Shown: positions 1 to 5,239 of the stretch, one piece after another
Position numbering within the stretch: position 1 is the stretch's first letter
Layout: each line of letters opens with the position of its first letter
NCBI GenBank assembly: GCA_000715855.1
Contig: KL571425.1
Location: 16,402 to 21,658, forward strand
Source: Actinoplanes liguriensis
Lineage (GTDB): Bacteria > Actinomycetota > Actinomycetes > Mycobacteriales > Micromonosporaceae
Direction of reading: 5' to 3'
DNA: 5,257 bases
Position numbers and translations under genes: made by a program
The notes under the pieces: model-generated
Told to the model about the DNA's origin: nothing
What the model saw: the letters and a program-made list of their open reading frames with translations, nothing else
The model's database searches: none

Positions 1-82
1 ACCGACAGCCGCTGCCCGGTGCTGACGAGCGCCCGCCCGGACGGCCGGGCGCCGCACGGATTCGCCGTACACCTCAAAAATA
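1..82. other. Upstream non-coding edge with GC-rich hairpin
   Basis: No gene can be supported here. A 7-bp perfect inverted repeat (GCGCCCG at 29-35, CGGGCGC at 46-52) encloses a 10-nt loop and could fold as a GC-rich hairpin. No T-run follows it, so a terminator for a gene to the left is only a possibility. One + frame stays open from base 1 to a TAG at 106-108, but it runs through the tetR promoter and is unlikely to be coding there. On the - strand a GTG near 75 opens a frame running off the left edge, which could be a divergent gene, but its ribosome-binding site is poorly placed. Confidence 0.35.
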
Positions 83-117
83 TTTACGACCGGTCGGTCT
101 TTTTGTAGAGTGCGGGT
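83..117 (+). promoter_or_regulatory. tetR promoter with palindromic operator, probably leaderless
   Basis: A -10-like hexamer TAGAGT lies at 106-111 and a weak -35-like TTTACG at 83-88, with a 17-nt spacer. Between them is the perfect 10-bp palindrome CGACCGGTCG (87-96), followed by a second GGTC. Its size and position fit the operator of a TetR dimer that blocks its own promoter. The -10 box ends 6 nt before the ATG at 118, so transcription would begin at or next to the start codon. No Shine-Dalgarno sequence is visible, which agrees with a leaderless mRNA, a common form in actinobacteria. The assignment of both hexamers is inference from sequence alone. Confidence 0.6.
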
Positions 118-717
118 ATGACACAGGATGGCCGGCTGCTCCGCGGCGAACGCACCCGCACCGCGGTGCTCGATCAGGCGCTGCTGCTGGCGACCGTCTC
201 CGGGCTCGACGGGCTGTCACTGAGCCAGGTCGCCGACGCGCTCGGCGTCAGCAAATCCGGGCTCTTCGCGCACTGGCGGTCCAAGGAGGCGCTGCAACTC
301 GCGGTCATCGACCGGGCGCGCGAGCAGTGGACCGAGCGGGTCATCCGCCCGGCGCTCGCCGAGCCGGCCGGGGTGCGGCGGCTGTGGGCGGTGCACGACC
401 ACCGGCTGGCGTTCTACGAGTCCGGGACGCTGCCCGGCGGGTGCTTCTTCGCGAACGCGCACTTCGAGTTCAACGCGCGCCCGGGCGCGATGTGTATAAG
501 AGACAGCTGGATGGCATTCCTGACCAGGGCCGCGGCCGACGCCGGCGACCTGCGGGACGGGACCGATCCGGCGCAACTCGCATTCCTGATCGAGTCACTC
601 GGCGTGTGCGCGGTGATGCGCCCGTCCGAGCCGGCCTACCGGCACGCACGACAGGTGTTGCACGACCACCTCCGCACCCTCGCCACCGATCCCGACATCC
701 TCCCGGAGCTGCCATGA
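118..717 (+). CDS. TetR/AcrR-family transcriptional regulator (contains adapter sequence)
   Basis: This is a one-component DNA-binding repressor. The N-terminal TetR_N domain (about residues 10-60) has the usual helix-turn-helix, with recognition-helix region VSKSGLFAHWRSKEAL at 44-59. The C-terminal half should form the ligand pocket and dimer interface; the segment GGCFFANAHFEFNARPG (107-123) is typical of one group of actinobacterial TetR proteins. The ATG at 118 is the first start after an in-frame TAG at 106. Residues 125-130 (MCIRDS) are not native: they are the translation of a Tn5/Nextera mosaic end at 489-506. The frame happens to continue into a plausible C-terminal sequence (WMAFLTRAAADAGDL and on), so both halves probably belong to one gene with a few native codons missing or overwritten at the join. 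Total length, 199 aa, is normal. It overlaps the downstream thioesterase by 4 bases and probably controls it and itself. The ligand is unknown; an acyl-CoA is a guess from the neighbour. Confidence 0.85.
   Translation: MTQDGRLLRGERTRTAVLDQALLLATVSGLDGLSLSQVADALGVSKSGLFAHWRSKEALQLAVIDRAREQWTERVIRPALAEPAGVRRLWAVHDHRLAFYESGTLPGGCFFANAHFEFNARPGAMCIRDSWMAFLTRAAADAGDLRDGTDPAQLAFLIESLGVCAVMRPSEPAYRHARQVLHDHLRTLATDPDILPELP
489..506 (+). other. Tn5 mosaic-end (Nextera) adapter inside tetR
   Basis: The sequence GATGTGTATAAGAGACAG matches 18 of the 19 bases of the Tn5 mosaic end; only the first A of the 19-mer is absent (base 488 is C). It is the sequence left by tagmentation library preparation, not natural actinobacterial DNA: it is AT-rich in a GC-rich gene and falls in a protein segment where a native TetR helix is expected. 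The flanking 9-mers (480-488 and 507-515) are not duplicates, so there is no sign of a real transposition event. It is oriented as the adapter that precedes an insert starting at base 507. Confidence 0.93.
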
Positions 718-1148
718 CCACCCTGACCGAAGCCGGCGCCGTCATCCCGATGCCGGTGCATTTCGACGATCTGGACGCGATGGGCGTCCTGCACAACTCG
801 CGCTATGCGGTGCTGGTCGAGCGGGCCGTCGTGCTCTGGTGGACCGAGCGTGGCGTCTCGTTCTCGGGCGGCCGCCCCACCACGCCCGATGCGTTCAACG
901 TGGTCCGGGAATATGCGATCACGTTCCACCGGCCGGTCAGCGGCACCGGCGACATCAACGTCCACTTCTGGCTCGACCGGCTCGGCTCGACCAGCGCGAC
1001 CTACGGTTTCCGCGTGACGTCCCTCGACTCCGCGACGACGTTCGCGGAGGGGCGCCGCGTCAACGTCCGCCTGGACCCGGCCACCATGCGCCCGGTCCCG
1101 TGGACCGACCACGGCCGTGCGATCGGCGCCACCCTCCTGCGCGGTTAA
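714..1148 (+). CDS. Hotdog-fold acyl-CoA thioesterase (4HBT family)
   Basis: This 144-aa cytoplasmic protein has the length and pattern of single-hotdog 4HBT/YbgC-type thioesterases, which hydrolyse acyl-CoA to free acid and CoA. The N-terminal motif HFDDLDAMGVLHNSRY (16-31) matches the family signature. Asp21 corresponds to the catalytic Asp of 4-hydroxybenzoyl-CoA thioesterase, and the DxMGxxxN segment begins the long central helix. The rest alternates short beta-strands (NVVREYAITFHRPV, INVHFWLDRLG, TYGFRVTS, AEGRRVNVRLD) as expected for the sheet. The ATG at 714 is chosen because it overlaps the tetR stop (ATGA) and has GGAG at 705-708, 5 nt upstream. The same frame is open far upstream, but that part is a shadow of tetR. 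Co-transcription with tetR is likely. The acyl chain it acts on cannot be read from sequence. Confidence 0.85.
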   Translation: MTTLTEAGAVIPMPVHFDDLDAMGVLHNSRYAVLVERAVVLWWTERGVSFSGGRPTTPDAFNVVREYAITFHRPVSGTGDINVHFWLDRLGSTSATYGFRVTSLDSATTFAEGRRVNVRLDPATMRPVPWTDHGRAIGATLLRG

Positions 1149-1216
1149 CCCCCGTTCGCCCCCAGAACCCCCATCCCGCGGTACGTCATGAGCCCGCCCC
1201 GCCGCCCGCCCACTGA

Positions 1217-1298
1217 GCTGGTCCTCACCGTTGTTCTGGCGCCCGGATAACAACGCTGAGCGCCAGCCCGGGACCCGGCGGCGCGCGGTGGGCTTTGG
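1217..1298. repeat. Hairpin repeat, copy 1
   Basis: This is the first of two copies, with a period of 112 nt. Its core is a 19-nt arm (1217-1235) and counter-arm (1249-1267) around a 13-nt loop. Of the 19 pairs, 16 are Watson-Crick, one is T-G, and two are C-C mismatches (1228/1256 and 1223/1261). The homology to copy 2 continues about 31 nt past the stem, as GC-rich sequence starting CCGGG. It starts 68 nt after the thioesterase stop, so it may act as a transcription terminator, or be part of a dispersed intergenic repeat family. No T-run follows. Confidence 0.65.
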
Positions 1299-1328
1299 CC
1301 GGCCGGGGGTTGGCGCTTGCGGTTGTCG

Positions 1329-1410
1329 GCTGGTGCTCACCGTTGTTTTGGGGCACGCATAACAACGGTGAGTGCCAGCCCGGGGGCCGGTGGCGCGGGG
1401 CGGGATTGGG
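1329..1410. repeat. Hairpin repeat, copy 2 (fully paired stem)
   Basis: The arms 1329-1347 and 1361-1379 pair over all 19 positions: 12 consecutive perfect pairs next to the loop (CTCACCGTTGTT with AACAACGGTGAG), two G-T wobbles, then five more Watson-Crick pairs. The loop is again 13 nt (1348-1360). Over the 51-nt hairpin it matches copy 1 at 44 positions by my count, and both mismatches of copy 1 are paired here. The 3' flank is also shared (24 of 32 positions). A stem that tolerates G-U pairs suggests the structure is kept as RNA, but two copies are too few to prove this. Confidence 0.7.
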
Positions 1411-1438
1411 GTGGGCGGGGGTCGCGGGCGGGGTGGGG
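1382..1438 (+). other. G-rich tract, G-quadruplex candidate
   Basis: The + strand has nine runs of three or more G within 57 nt (1382-1386, 1397-1400, 1402-1404, 1408-1411, 1413-1415, 1417-1421, 1426-1428, 1430-1433, 1435-1438), separated mostly by 1-4 nt. This satisfies the usual G3+N1-7 quadruplex pattern several times over and has marked strand asymmetry, since the - strand is correspondingly C-rich. The start overlaps the 3' flank of hairpin copy 2. Formation in the cell is not shown. Confidence 0.5.
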
Positions 1439-1601
1439 CGGCTCATGGCGTACGGGAAGGGGAATTTGTAGTGAGGGGGAGTGGGGAGCGGGGCTTGCAC
1501 CGGACGCACCCCGGACAGCAACCGGCCTGAACTCCGCGTGATCGCGCGACAACCGAAACGGACGTTGCCGCGACGATGACGTGAAGGGACGCCGTACCTC
1601 G

Positions 1602-3101
1602 ATGAGCAGTGACCGCTTTCGTGCCCTTGCCCTGTCCTGCCTGCTGACCGTGGGTGCCGTGGCGCCATCGGCGCCGGCTGTCGCCGACGGGGAGCCGGAC
1701 GACCCGGCGCCCGCCGCCAGCAGCGCCGGCACCGCACCGACCCTGGCCGGGCGGCTCGCCGCGGTGGCCGGTTCGAAGACGATGAACTACTACCCGTCCG
1801 ACGCCGGATGGTCGGCGATGTGGACCCGGTTCGACGCGGTCCAGGTGGACAGCGACCTCGCGCGGATCGCCGGCCTCGGCGCGGACAGCGTGCGGATCGT
1901 CGTCTTCCCGAAGGTCTTCGGCTTCCCGTCGCCGAACCCCGCGTACCTGGAGCGGCTCAGCGACTTCATCAGCATCGCGGCGCTGCACGACCTGACCGTG
2001 AAGCTGACCCTGTTCGACTGGTGGTCGCGCTACAAGAGCGTCCGCGGCAGCGTCGAGTGGGCGCAGGCCGTGGTCGGCCCCTACACCGACGACCCACGTG
2101 TGATCGCGGTCGAGGTGAAGAACGAGATGTCGCCCGAGGACGAGCCGGCCGTGCGGTGGGCGCGCCAGGTTCTCCCGGCGATCCGCGGGTTCGCGCCGAC
2201 GATGCCGCTGACCGTCTCGGTCGACGGGCACGCCGGCCCGGACGGGCTGGCCGAGCTGCGCGACGCGCTCGGCGACGTGACGCTGGACTACTACGACTAC
2301 CACTTCTACGGCGAGTCCGAGCAGGCGCTCGCGGACATCCTGCGGGCGCGGGACGCGGTCGCTCCCGGGCTGATGGTGATCGGCGAGACCGGCCTGAGCA
2401 CCGGCGTGGGCAGCCCCGGGGAACAGGCCGCCTACCTGGCCCGGGTGTTCCGCGCGGCCGCGGTCGCCGGGGTCGGCTCGGTGTCACCGTGGACGCTCAC
2501 CGACTTCGCCGAAGGCGCGATCCCGGCCGGATCGATGGTCTCGGTGCTGCCGGCGCAGTACCAGTTCGGCCTCTACCGCACCGACGGCACCGCGAAACCG
2601 GCCGCCGCGGTGGTCCGCAACGCCTGGCGCGGCACGGAGAGCGCCGAGGACGTGCTGGATCTGAGCTTCGAACAGGACAATCAGGACTCGCCGTGGCGGG
2701 ACAACCTGCCCGAGGCCGGGGTTGCCGAGCAGACCGACGAGGTCGCGCACGCCGGGACGCACTCGGTGCGGTTCTCCGGGACCGGGCGGGACATGCGCGG
2801 GCTGCCGTCGTTGCGGATCTCCCCGGTGACGCCGGTGCAGGGCGGGCAGTCGTGGTCGGCGTCGGCGTGGGCCTGCGGGCTGGACGCGACCGGGACCACC
2901 GAGATCACGTTGAGCTGGTTCGACGATCGGGGACAGTGGATCCGGCAGGACAGGTCGGCGCGGCTGCCGCGCGGGACCACCGACTGGACGCGGCTGACCG
3001 TGGACGCGGTGGCGCCGGAGGACGCGGCCGGGGTGCAGCTGCACCTCAAGTCGGGGGACAACGCCGGGTCGGTGTGGTTCGACGACGTCAGCCTTTCGTG
3101 A
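1602..3101 (+). CDS. Secreted GH5-like glycoside hydrolase with C-terminal carbohydrate-binding-type domain
   Basis: This is an exported enzyme of 499 aa expected to hydrolyse beta-linked polysaccharide or glycoside outside the cell. A Sec signal peptide (n-region MSSDRFR, hydrophobic 8-21, AVA cleavage motif ending at Ala28) is followed by a Pro/Ala-rich linker. The catalytic (beta/alpha)8 barrel of clan GH-A spans about 55-345: conserved Arg98 in SVRIVVF, acid/base Glu175 in VEVKNEM (the Asn-Glu pair of beta-4), His234/Tyr236 in DYHFYG, nucleophile Glu262 in VIGETG (beta-7), and Trp297 in SPWTLTDF (beta-8). About 348-499 is a separate beta-sandwich ending in SVWFDDVSLS, as in CBM4/9-type or galactose-binding-like modules. 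The substrate (cellulose, mannan or other) cannot be decided. The ATG at 1602 puts the signal peptide in the usual form, with GAAGGGA at 1583-1589 (12 nt, rather far) as a weak ribosome site. A GTG at 1581 would add 7 residues but lacks one. It appears to be a single-gene unit between the repeats and a terminator-like hairpin. Confidence 0.8.
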   Translation: MSSDRFRALALSCLLTVGAVAPSAPAVADGEPDDPAPAASSAGTAPTLAGRLAAVAGSKTMNYYPSDAGWSAMWTRFDAVQVDSDLARIAGLGADSVRIVVFPKVFGFPSPNPAYLERLSDFISIAALHDLTVKLTLFDWWSRYKSVRGSVEWAQAVVGPYTDDPRVIAVEVKNEMSPEDEPAVRWARQVLPAIRGFAPTMPLTVSVDGHAGPDGLAELRDALGDVTLDYYDYHFYGESEQALADILRARDAVAPGLMVIGETGLSTGVGSPGEQAAYLARVFRAAAVAGVGSVSPWTLTDFAEGAIPAGSMVSVLPAQYQFGLYRTDGTAKPAAAVVRNAWRGTESAEDVLDLSFEQDNQDSPWRDNLPEAGVAEQTDEVAHAGTHSVRFSGTGRDMRGLPSLRISPVTPVQGGQSWSASAWACGLDATGTTEITLSWFDDRGQWIRQDRSARLPRGTTDWTRLTVDAVAPEDAAGVQLHLKSGDNAGSVWFDDVSLS

Positions 3102-3147
3102 GCCCCGGGCTGCCGGGTGTCCGCCTTGCGGGAGCGGGCCGGCGCTC

Positions 3148-3177
3148 ACGGCTCTACGCGGCCCGCGGGAGAGCCGT
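3148..3177 (+). terminator. Terminator-like hairpin after the glycosidase
   Basis: A perfect 8-bp inverted repeat, ACGGCTCT (3148-3155) and AGAGCCGT (3170-3177), encloses an inner 4-bp CGCG/CGCG stem (3157-3160 with 3164-3167) and a 3-nt loop. It begins 46 nt after the glycosidase stop. There is no T-run afterwards, as is frequent for actinobacterial terminators. It most likely ends glycosidase transcription before the phosphoesterase gene. Confidence 0.55.
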
Positions 3178-3247
3178 CAGAGCCGGCTGAGCACGCCGCC
3201 GAGCGGTGATGCCGGGTGCGGGGCCGCGCCGGTTCTAGGATCGGCGT

Positions 3248-4024
3248 GTGCCCCGGCTTGATCGCATCGCTCTCGTCTCCGATGTTCACGGCAACCTCAC
3301 CGCTCTCGAAGCGGTCCTGCGCGACATCGACGACCGCGGGATCGACCGCATCTTCAACCTCGGCGACTTCGTCGGGAAGGGGCCGCGGGGCCGGGAGGTG
3401 ATCGACCTCTGCCAGACGCGATGCGCGATTAACATCCTGGGGAACTGGGACGACTTCCTGCCCGACCCGGCCCGCACCTACGACAACGAGGCGATGCGCT
3501 GGTGGCTCGCCCAGCTCGGCGAGGGCCAGGGAAAATGGCTGCGGGACCTGCCGTTCTGCCACGACTTCTGGCTCAGCGGCCGCCGGGTGCGGCTGTTCCA
3601 CGCGTCCGCGACGAGCGTTCACCACCGGGTCCGCTTCGACCACGACGAGCAGCAGTTCCTCGGCCTGTTCGCGAACACCCCGGCGACCGGGCTCGACGGG
3701 CCGGAGCCCACCGTCGTCGGCTACGGCGACACCCACGACCCGTTCTACGAGGTCGGGCCGGAGGGGCGCACCCTGTTCAACACCGGCAGCGTGGGCAACT
3801 CGATGGACGACCCGACGCCGGTCTACGCGATCCTCGAAGGCGTCCTCGACTCCCGAGAGCAGGGGCCGTTCTCGATCCAGTTCGTCCGCGTGCCCTGTGA
3901 CCTGGAGGCCGAGATCGCCGAGGCGGCCCGGCTGGGCATGCCCGAGCTCGACGGCTACATCTCCGAGCTGCGGCACGGCATCTACCGTGGCCGCGCCGAA
4001 CCGCAATACCACCGCAAGGGCTGA
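3248..4024 (+). CDS. Calcineurin-like metallophosphoesterase (YfcE/MJ0936-type)
   Basis: This 258-aa cytoplasmic enzyme is predicted to cleave phosphoester bonds with two bound divalent metals. Motifs appear in order: SDVHGN (Asp12, His14), GDFVGKGP (bridging Asp40), GNWDD (Asn66; Trp replaces the GNHD His, as this subfamily often has another residue there), LFHAS (His118), GDTHD (Asp161, His163) and NTGSVGN (178-184). The GDTH motif differs from the usual GHTH, so one metal-ligand His is Asp; Asp can also bind metal, so activity is not excluded. The ~75 residues after NTGSVG are a subfamily tail ending in YHRKG. The start is GTG at 3248, with AGGA at 3237-3240 (7 nt away). The same bases form TAGGAT (3236-3241), a possible -10 box that would make the mRNA leaderless. 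The substrate is unknown; phosphodiesters, dinucleoside polyphosphates or protein phosphate are all conceivable. Confidence 0.85.
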   Translation: MPRLDRIALVSDVHGNLTALEAVLRDIDDRGIDRIFNLGDFVGKGPRGREVIDLCQTRCAINILGNWDDFLPDPARTYDNEAMRWWLAQLGEGQGKWLRDLPFCHDFWLSGRRVRLFHASATSVHHRVRFDHDEQQFLGLFANTPATGLDGPEPTVVGYGDTHDPFYEVGPEGRTLFNTGSVGNSMDDPTPVYAILEGVLDSREQGPFSIQFVRVPCDLEAEIAEAARLGMPELDGYISELRHGIYRGRAEPQYHRKG

Positions 4025-4057
4025 ACTCCGGGCCCTCCCGTCCGTCGTGTTCTGTCG

Positions 4058-4852
4058 ATGGAACCCGATGAGAAAGAGCCGAGTCGGCTGCTCAGTCACG
4101 GCGGGAAGACCGAGCGGGCCGTTCTCCTGCTGCACGGATACACCCACGACCCGTCCCAGATGGCCGGGCTCGGGGCGGAGCTCTTCGCCCGTGGATACAA
4201 CGTCTGGATCCCGCGGGCGCCGGGACACGGGCTGCACGATCCGCACAGGCACCGTTCGATCACGCGAGGACAATTGATCGCGTACGCGCGGGAAGCTCTG
4301 GCATTCACCCGGGAACTCGGGTTGGAGGTGGGCGTCGCCGGCATCTCCGCGGGCGGGGTGCTCGCCGCGTGGCTCGCGGGGCAGCCGCGTAACGACGTAC
4401 GGCGGATGTTGCTCCTTGCCCCGTTCTTCAGACCCGGCCCGGCGCAGGCGCCACCGGCCCTGGTGACAGCCATGACCGTCCTGTACGGCCGGGGATTGAT
4501 TCCGGACCGGATCACGTCCCGGGGCTACTCGCTGCGGGCGGTCGCCCAGTACCTGGCGATCGCCCGGACCCTGCGCCCCCGCCCGACCGGCCTGCGGCAC
4601 CTGGCAATGGTCCTCAGCTCACGTGACGGCGTCGTCGATTCGCGAACCGCGGTTAACTTCGCGAGCCGTCTGGCCAGCGTGAACGGCATTCCGCTCGGTT
4701 TGCACACGCTGACCGGAGATGACGATCCGGGGCACGACGTGCTGACCGCCCCGGGGGTCGAGAGCCTCTACGCGGACCTCTACGAGGGCATGCCCGGGGG
4801 TGCACCAGTGTCTTCCACGGGGGCGACGGACCCCACCGGAGGCGCAGAGTGA
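4058..4852 (+). CDS. Alpha/beta-hydrolase (serine esterase/lipase-like)
   Basis: This 264-aa hydrolase has a complete catalytic triad in the expected order: Ser97 in the nucleophile elbow GISAGG (95-100), Asp190 in SSRDGVVD, and His226 in PGHDV. The oxyanion-hole motif LLLHGYTHDP lies at 23-32, and PGHG (55-58) precedes the lid region. Residues 122-180 (FFRPGPAQAPP onward) are the likely cap. No signal peptide or membrane segment is seen, so it is probably cytoplasmic and acts on an ester or amide of unknown identity. The C-terminal ~20 residues are low-complexity Gly/Ser/Thr/Pro and probably disordered. The ATG at 4058 is the only start that keeps the oxyanion motif, but it has no clear Shine-Dalgarno sequence. 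It lies 33 nt after the phosphoesterase stop, so co-transcription is possible. It uses some codons rare in such DNA (for example AGA for Arg125), a slight hint of a different history from its neighbours. Confidence 0.83.
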   Translation: MEPDEKEPSRLLSHGGKTERAVLLLHGYTHDPSQMAGLGAELFARGYNVWIPRAPGHGLHDPHRHRSITRGQLIAYAREALAFTRELGLEVGVAGISAGGVLAAWLAGQPRNDVRRMLLLAPFFRPGPAQAPPALVTAMTVLYGRGLIPDRITSRGYSLRAVAQYLAIARTLRPRPTGLRHLAMVLSSRDGVVDSRTAVNFASRLASVNGIPLGLHTLTGDDDPGHDVLTAPGVESLYADLYEGMPGGAPVSSTGATDPTGGAE

Positions 4853-4859
4853 GAAGCGA

Positions 4860-4880
4860 CCGGGATGCAGGGGCATCCGG
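4860..4880 (+). other. Small intergenic hairpin before the VOC gene
   Basis: CCGGGATGC (4860-4868) pairs with GCATCCGG (4873-4880), giving 8 pairs with one bulged G (4862) and a 4-nt loop. It lies between the hydrolase stop (4852) and the strong ribosome-binding site of the VOC gene (4887-4893). It could be a weak terminator or leader structure, or chance in GC-rich DNA. Confidence 0.35.
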
Positions 4881-4899
4881 CACAGCGGAGGAGCAGACG

Positions 4900-5239
4900 A
4901 TGGTGGACTTCAAGGTCGAGATCGTGGTCCTGCCGGTCTCGGACGTGGACCGTGCCAAGGACTTCTACAACAAGCTCGGCTGGCGCGAGGACGTGGACTA
5001 CTCGGGCCCGAACGATTTCCGCGTGGTGCACTTCACCCCGCCCGGATCGGCCGCGTCGATCATCATCGGCAAGGGCGTCACCGACGCCGCGCCGGGGTCG
5101 AGCCACGGCGTGCACATCGTCGTCGACGACATCGAGGCCGCCCGCGCCGAACTGGTCGCGAACGGCGCCGAGCCGAGCGAGATCTTCCACGACGCGGGTG
5201 GCGTCTTCCACCATGCCGGCACCACCGACCGGGTTCCTG
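4900..5239 (+). CDS. VOC-superfamily (glyoxalase/bleomycin-resistance fold) protein, 3' end missing
   Basis: The first 113 codons of a vicinal-oxygen-chelate protein are present. The opening VEIVVLPVSDVDRAKDFYNK is the typical first beta-alpha unit, followed by LGWREDVDY, a FRVVHFTPPG strand, SIIIG, and the second module at about residue 69 (HGVHIVVDDIEAARAELVANGAEP). Such domains are usually 120-150 aa, so only the last strand(s) are missing. Members act as lyases, isomerases, dioxygenases or binding proteins; which applies here cannot be told, and at least one metal ligand should lie in the lost C-terminus. The start is certain: GGAGGAG at 4887-4893 lies 6 nt before ATG 4900. The frame continues to the window end, but the codons after 5239 are adapter, so the gene is cut by the assembly and not by a natural stop. 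Confidence 0.85.

Larger units (their letters stand above)
1149..1601. other. Non-coding intergenic region with twin hairpins and G-rich tract
   Basis: About 450 bases separate the thioesterase from the glycosidase. No open frame here looks like a protein; long frames on the - strand are low-complexity Pro/Arg/Ala translations of the repeats and of GC-rich DNA. The region contains two copies of a hairpin repeat (1217-1298 and 1329-1410), a G-rich strand (1382-1438), a small AT-richer patch around 1463-1470, and the presumed but unrecognised promoter of the glycosidase. A 19-codon frame from GTG 1471 to TGA 1528-1530 has AAGGGG 8 nt upstream, but nothing else supports it. Confidence 0.6.

Noticed and set aside
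327..713. N-terminal extension of the thioesterase in the same frame
   Set aside because: This part lies in another frame of tetR, is Arg/Gly/Ala-rich, and the 4HBT motif starts just after the ATG at 714 that has a good ribosome-binding site.
1217..1379. CRISPR array
   Set aside because: There are only two units, each is a large hairpin with diverged copies, and there is a single 30-nt interval and no cas gene.
1611..1640. Lipoprotein lipobox around LALSC in the glycosidase signal peptide
   Set aside because: The residues before the Cys do not fit the L-[AS]-[GA]-C pattern, the hydrophobic stretch before it is too short, and an AVA signal-peptidase I site follows at a normal distance.
636..1740. 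Long open frames on the - strand across the thioesterase and the hairpin region
   Set aside because: Their translations are Arg/Pro/Ala/Gly-rich without domain motifs, they overlap well-supported + strand genes, and the similar peptides among them come only from the two hairpin repeats.
1808..3190. Alternative + frame and - frames through the glycosidase
   Set aside because: They are GC-rich shadow frames, Arg/Gly/Ala-dominated, while the chosen frame has a signal peptide and both catalytic Glu motifs.
3146..4600. 484-codon open frame on the - strand opposite the phosphoesterase and hydrolase
   Set aside because: It overlaps two genes with complete active-site motifs, and its own translation shows no recognisable domain.
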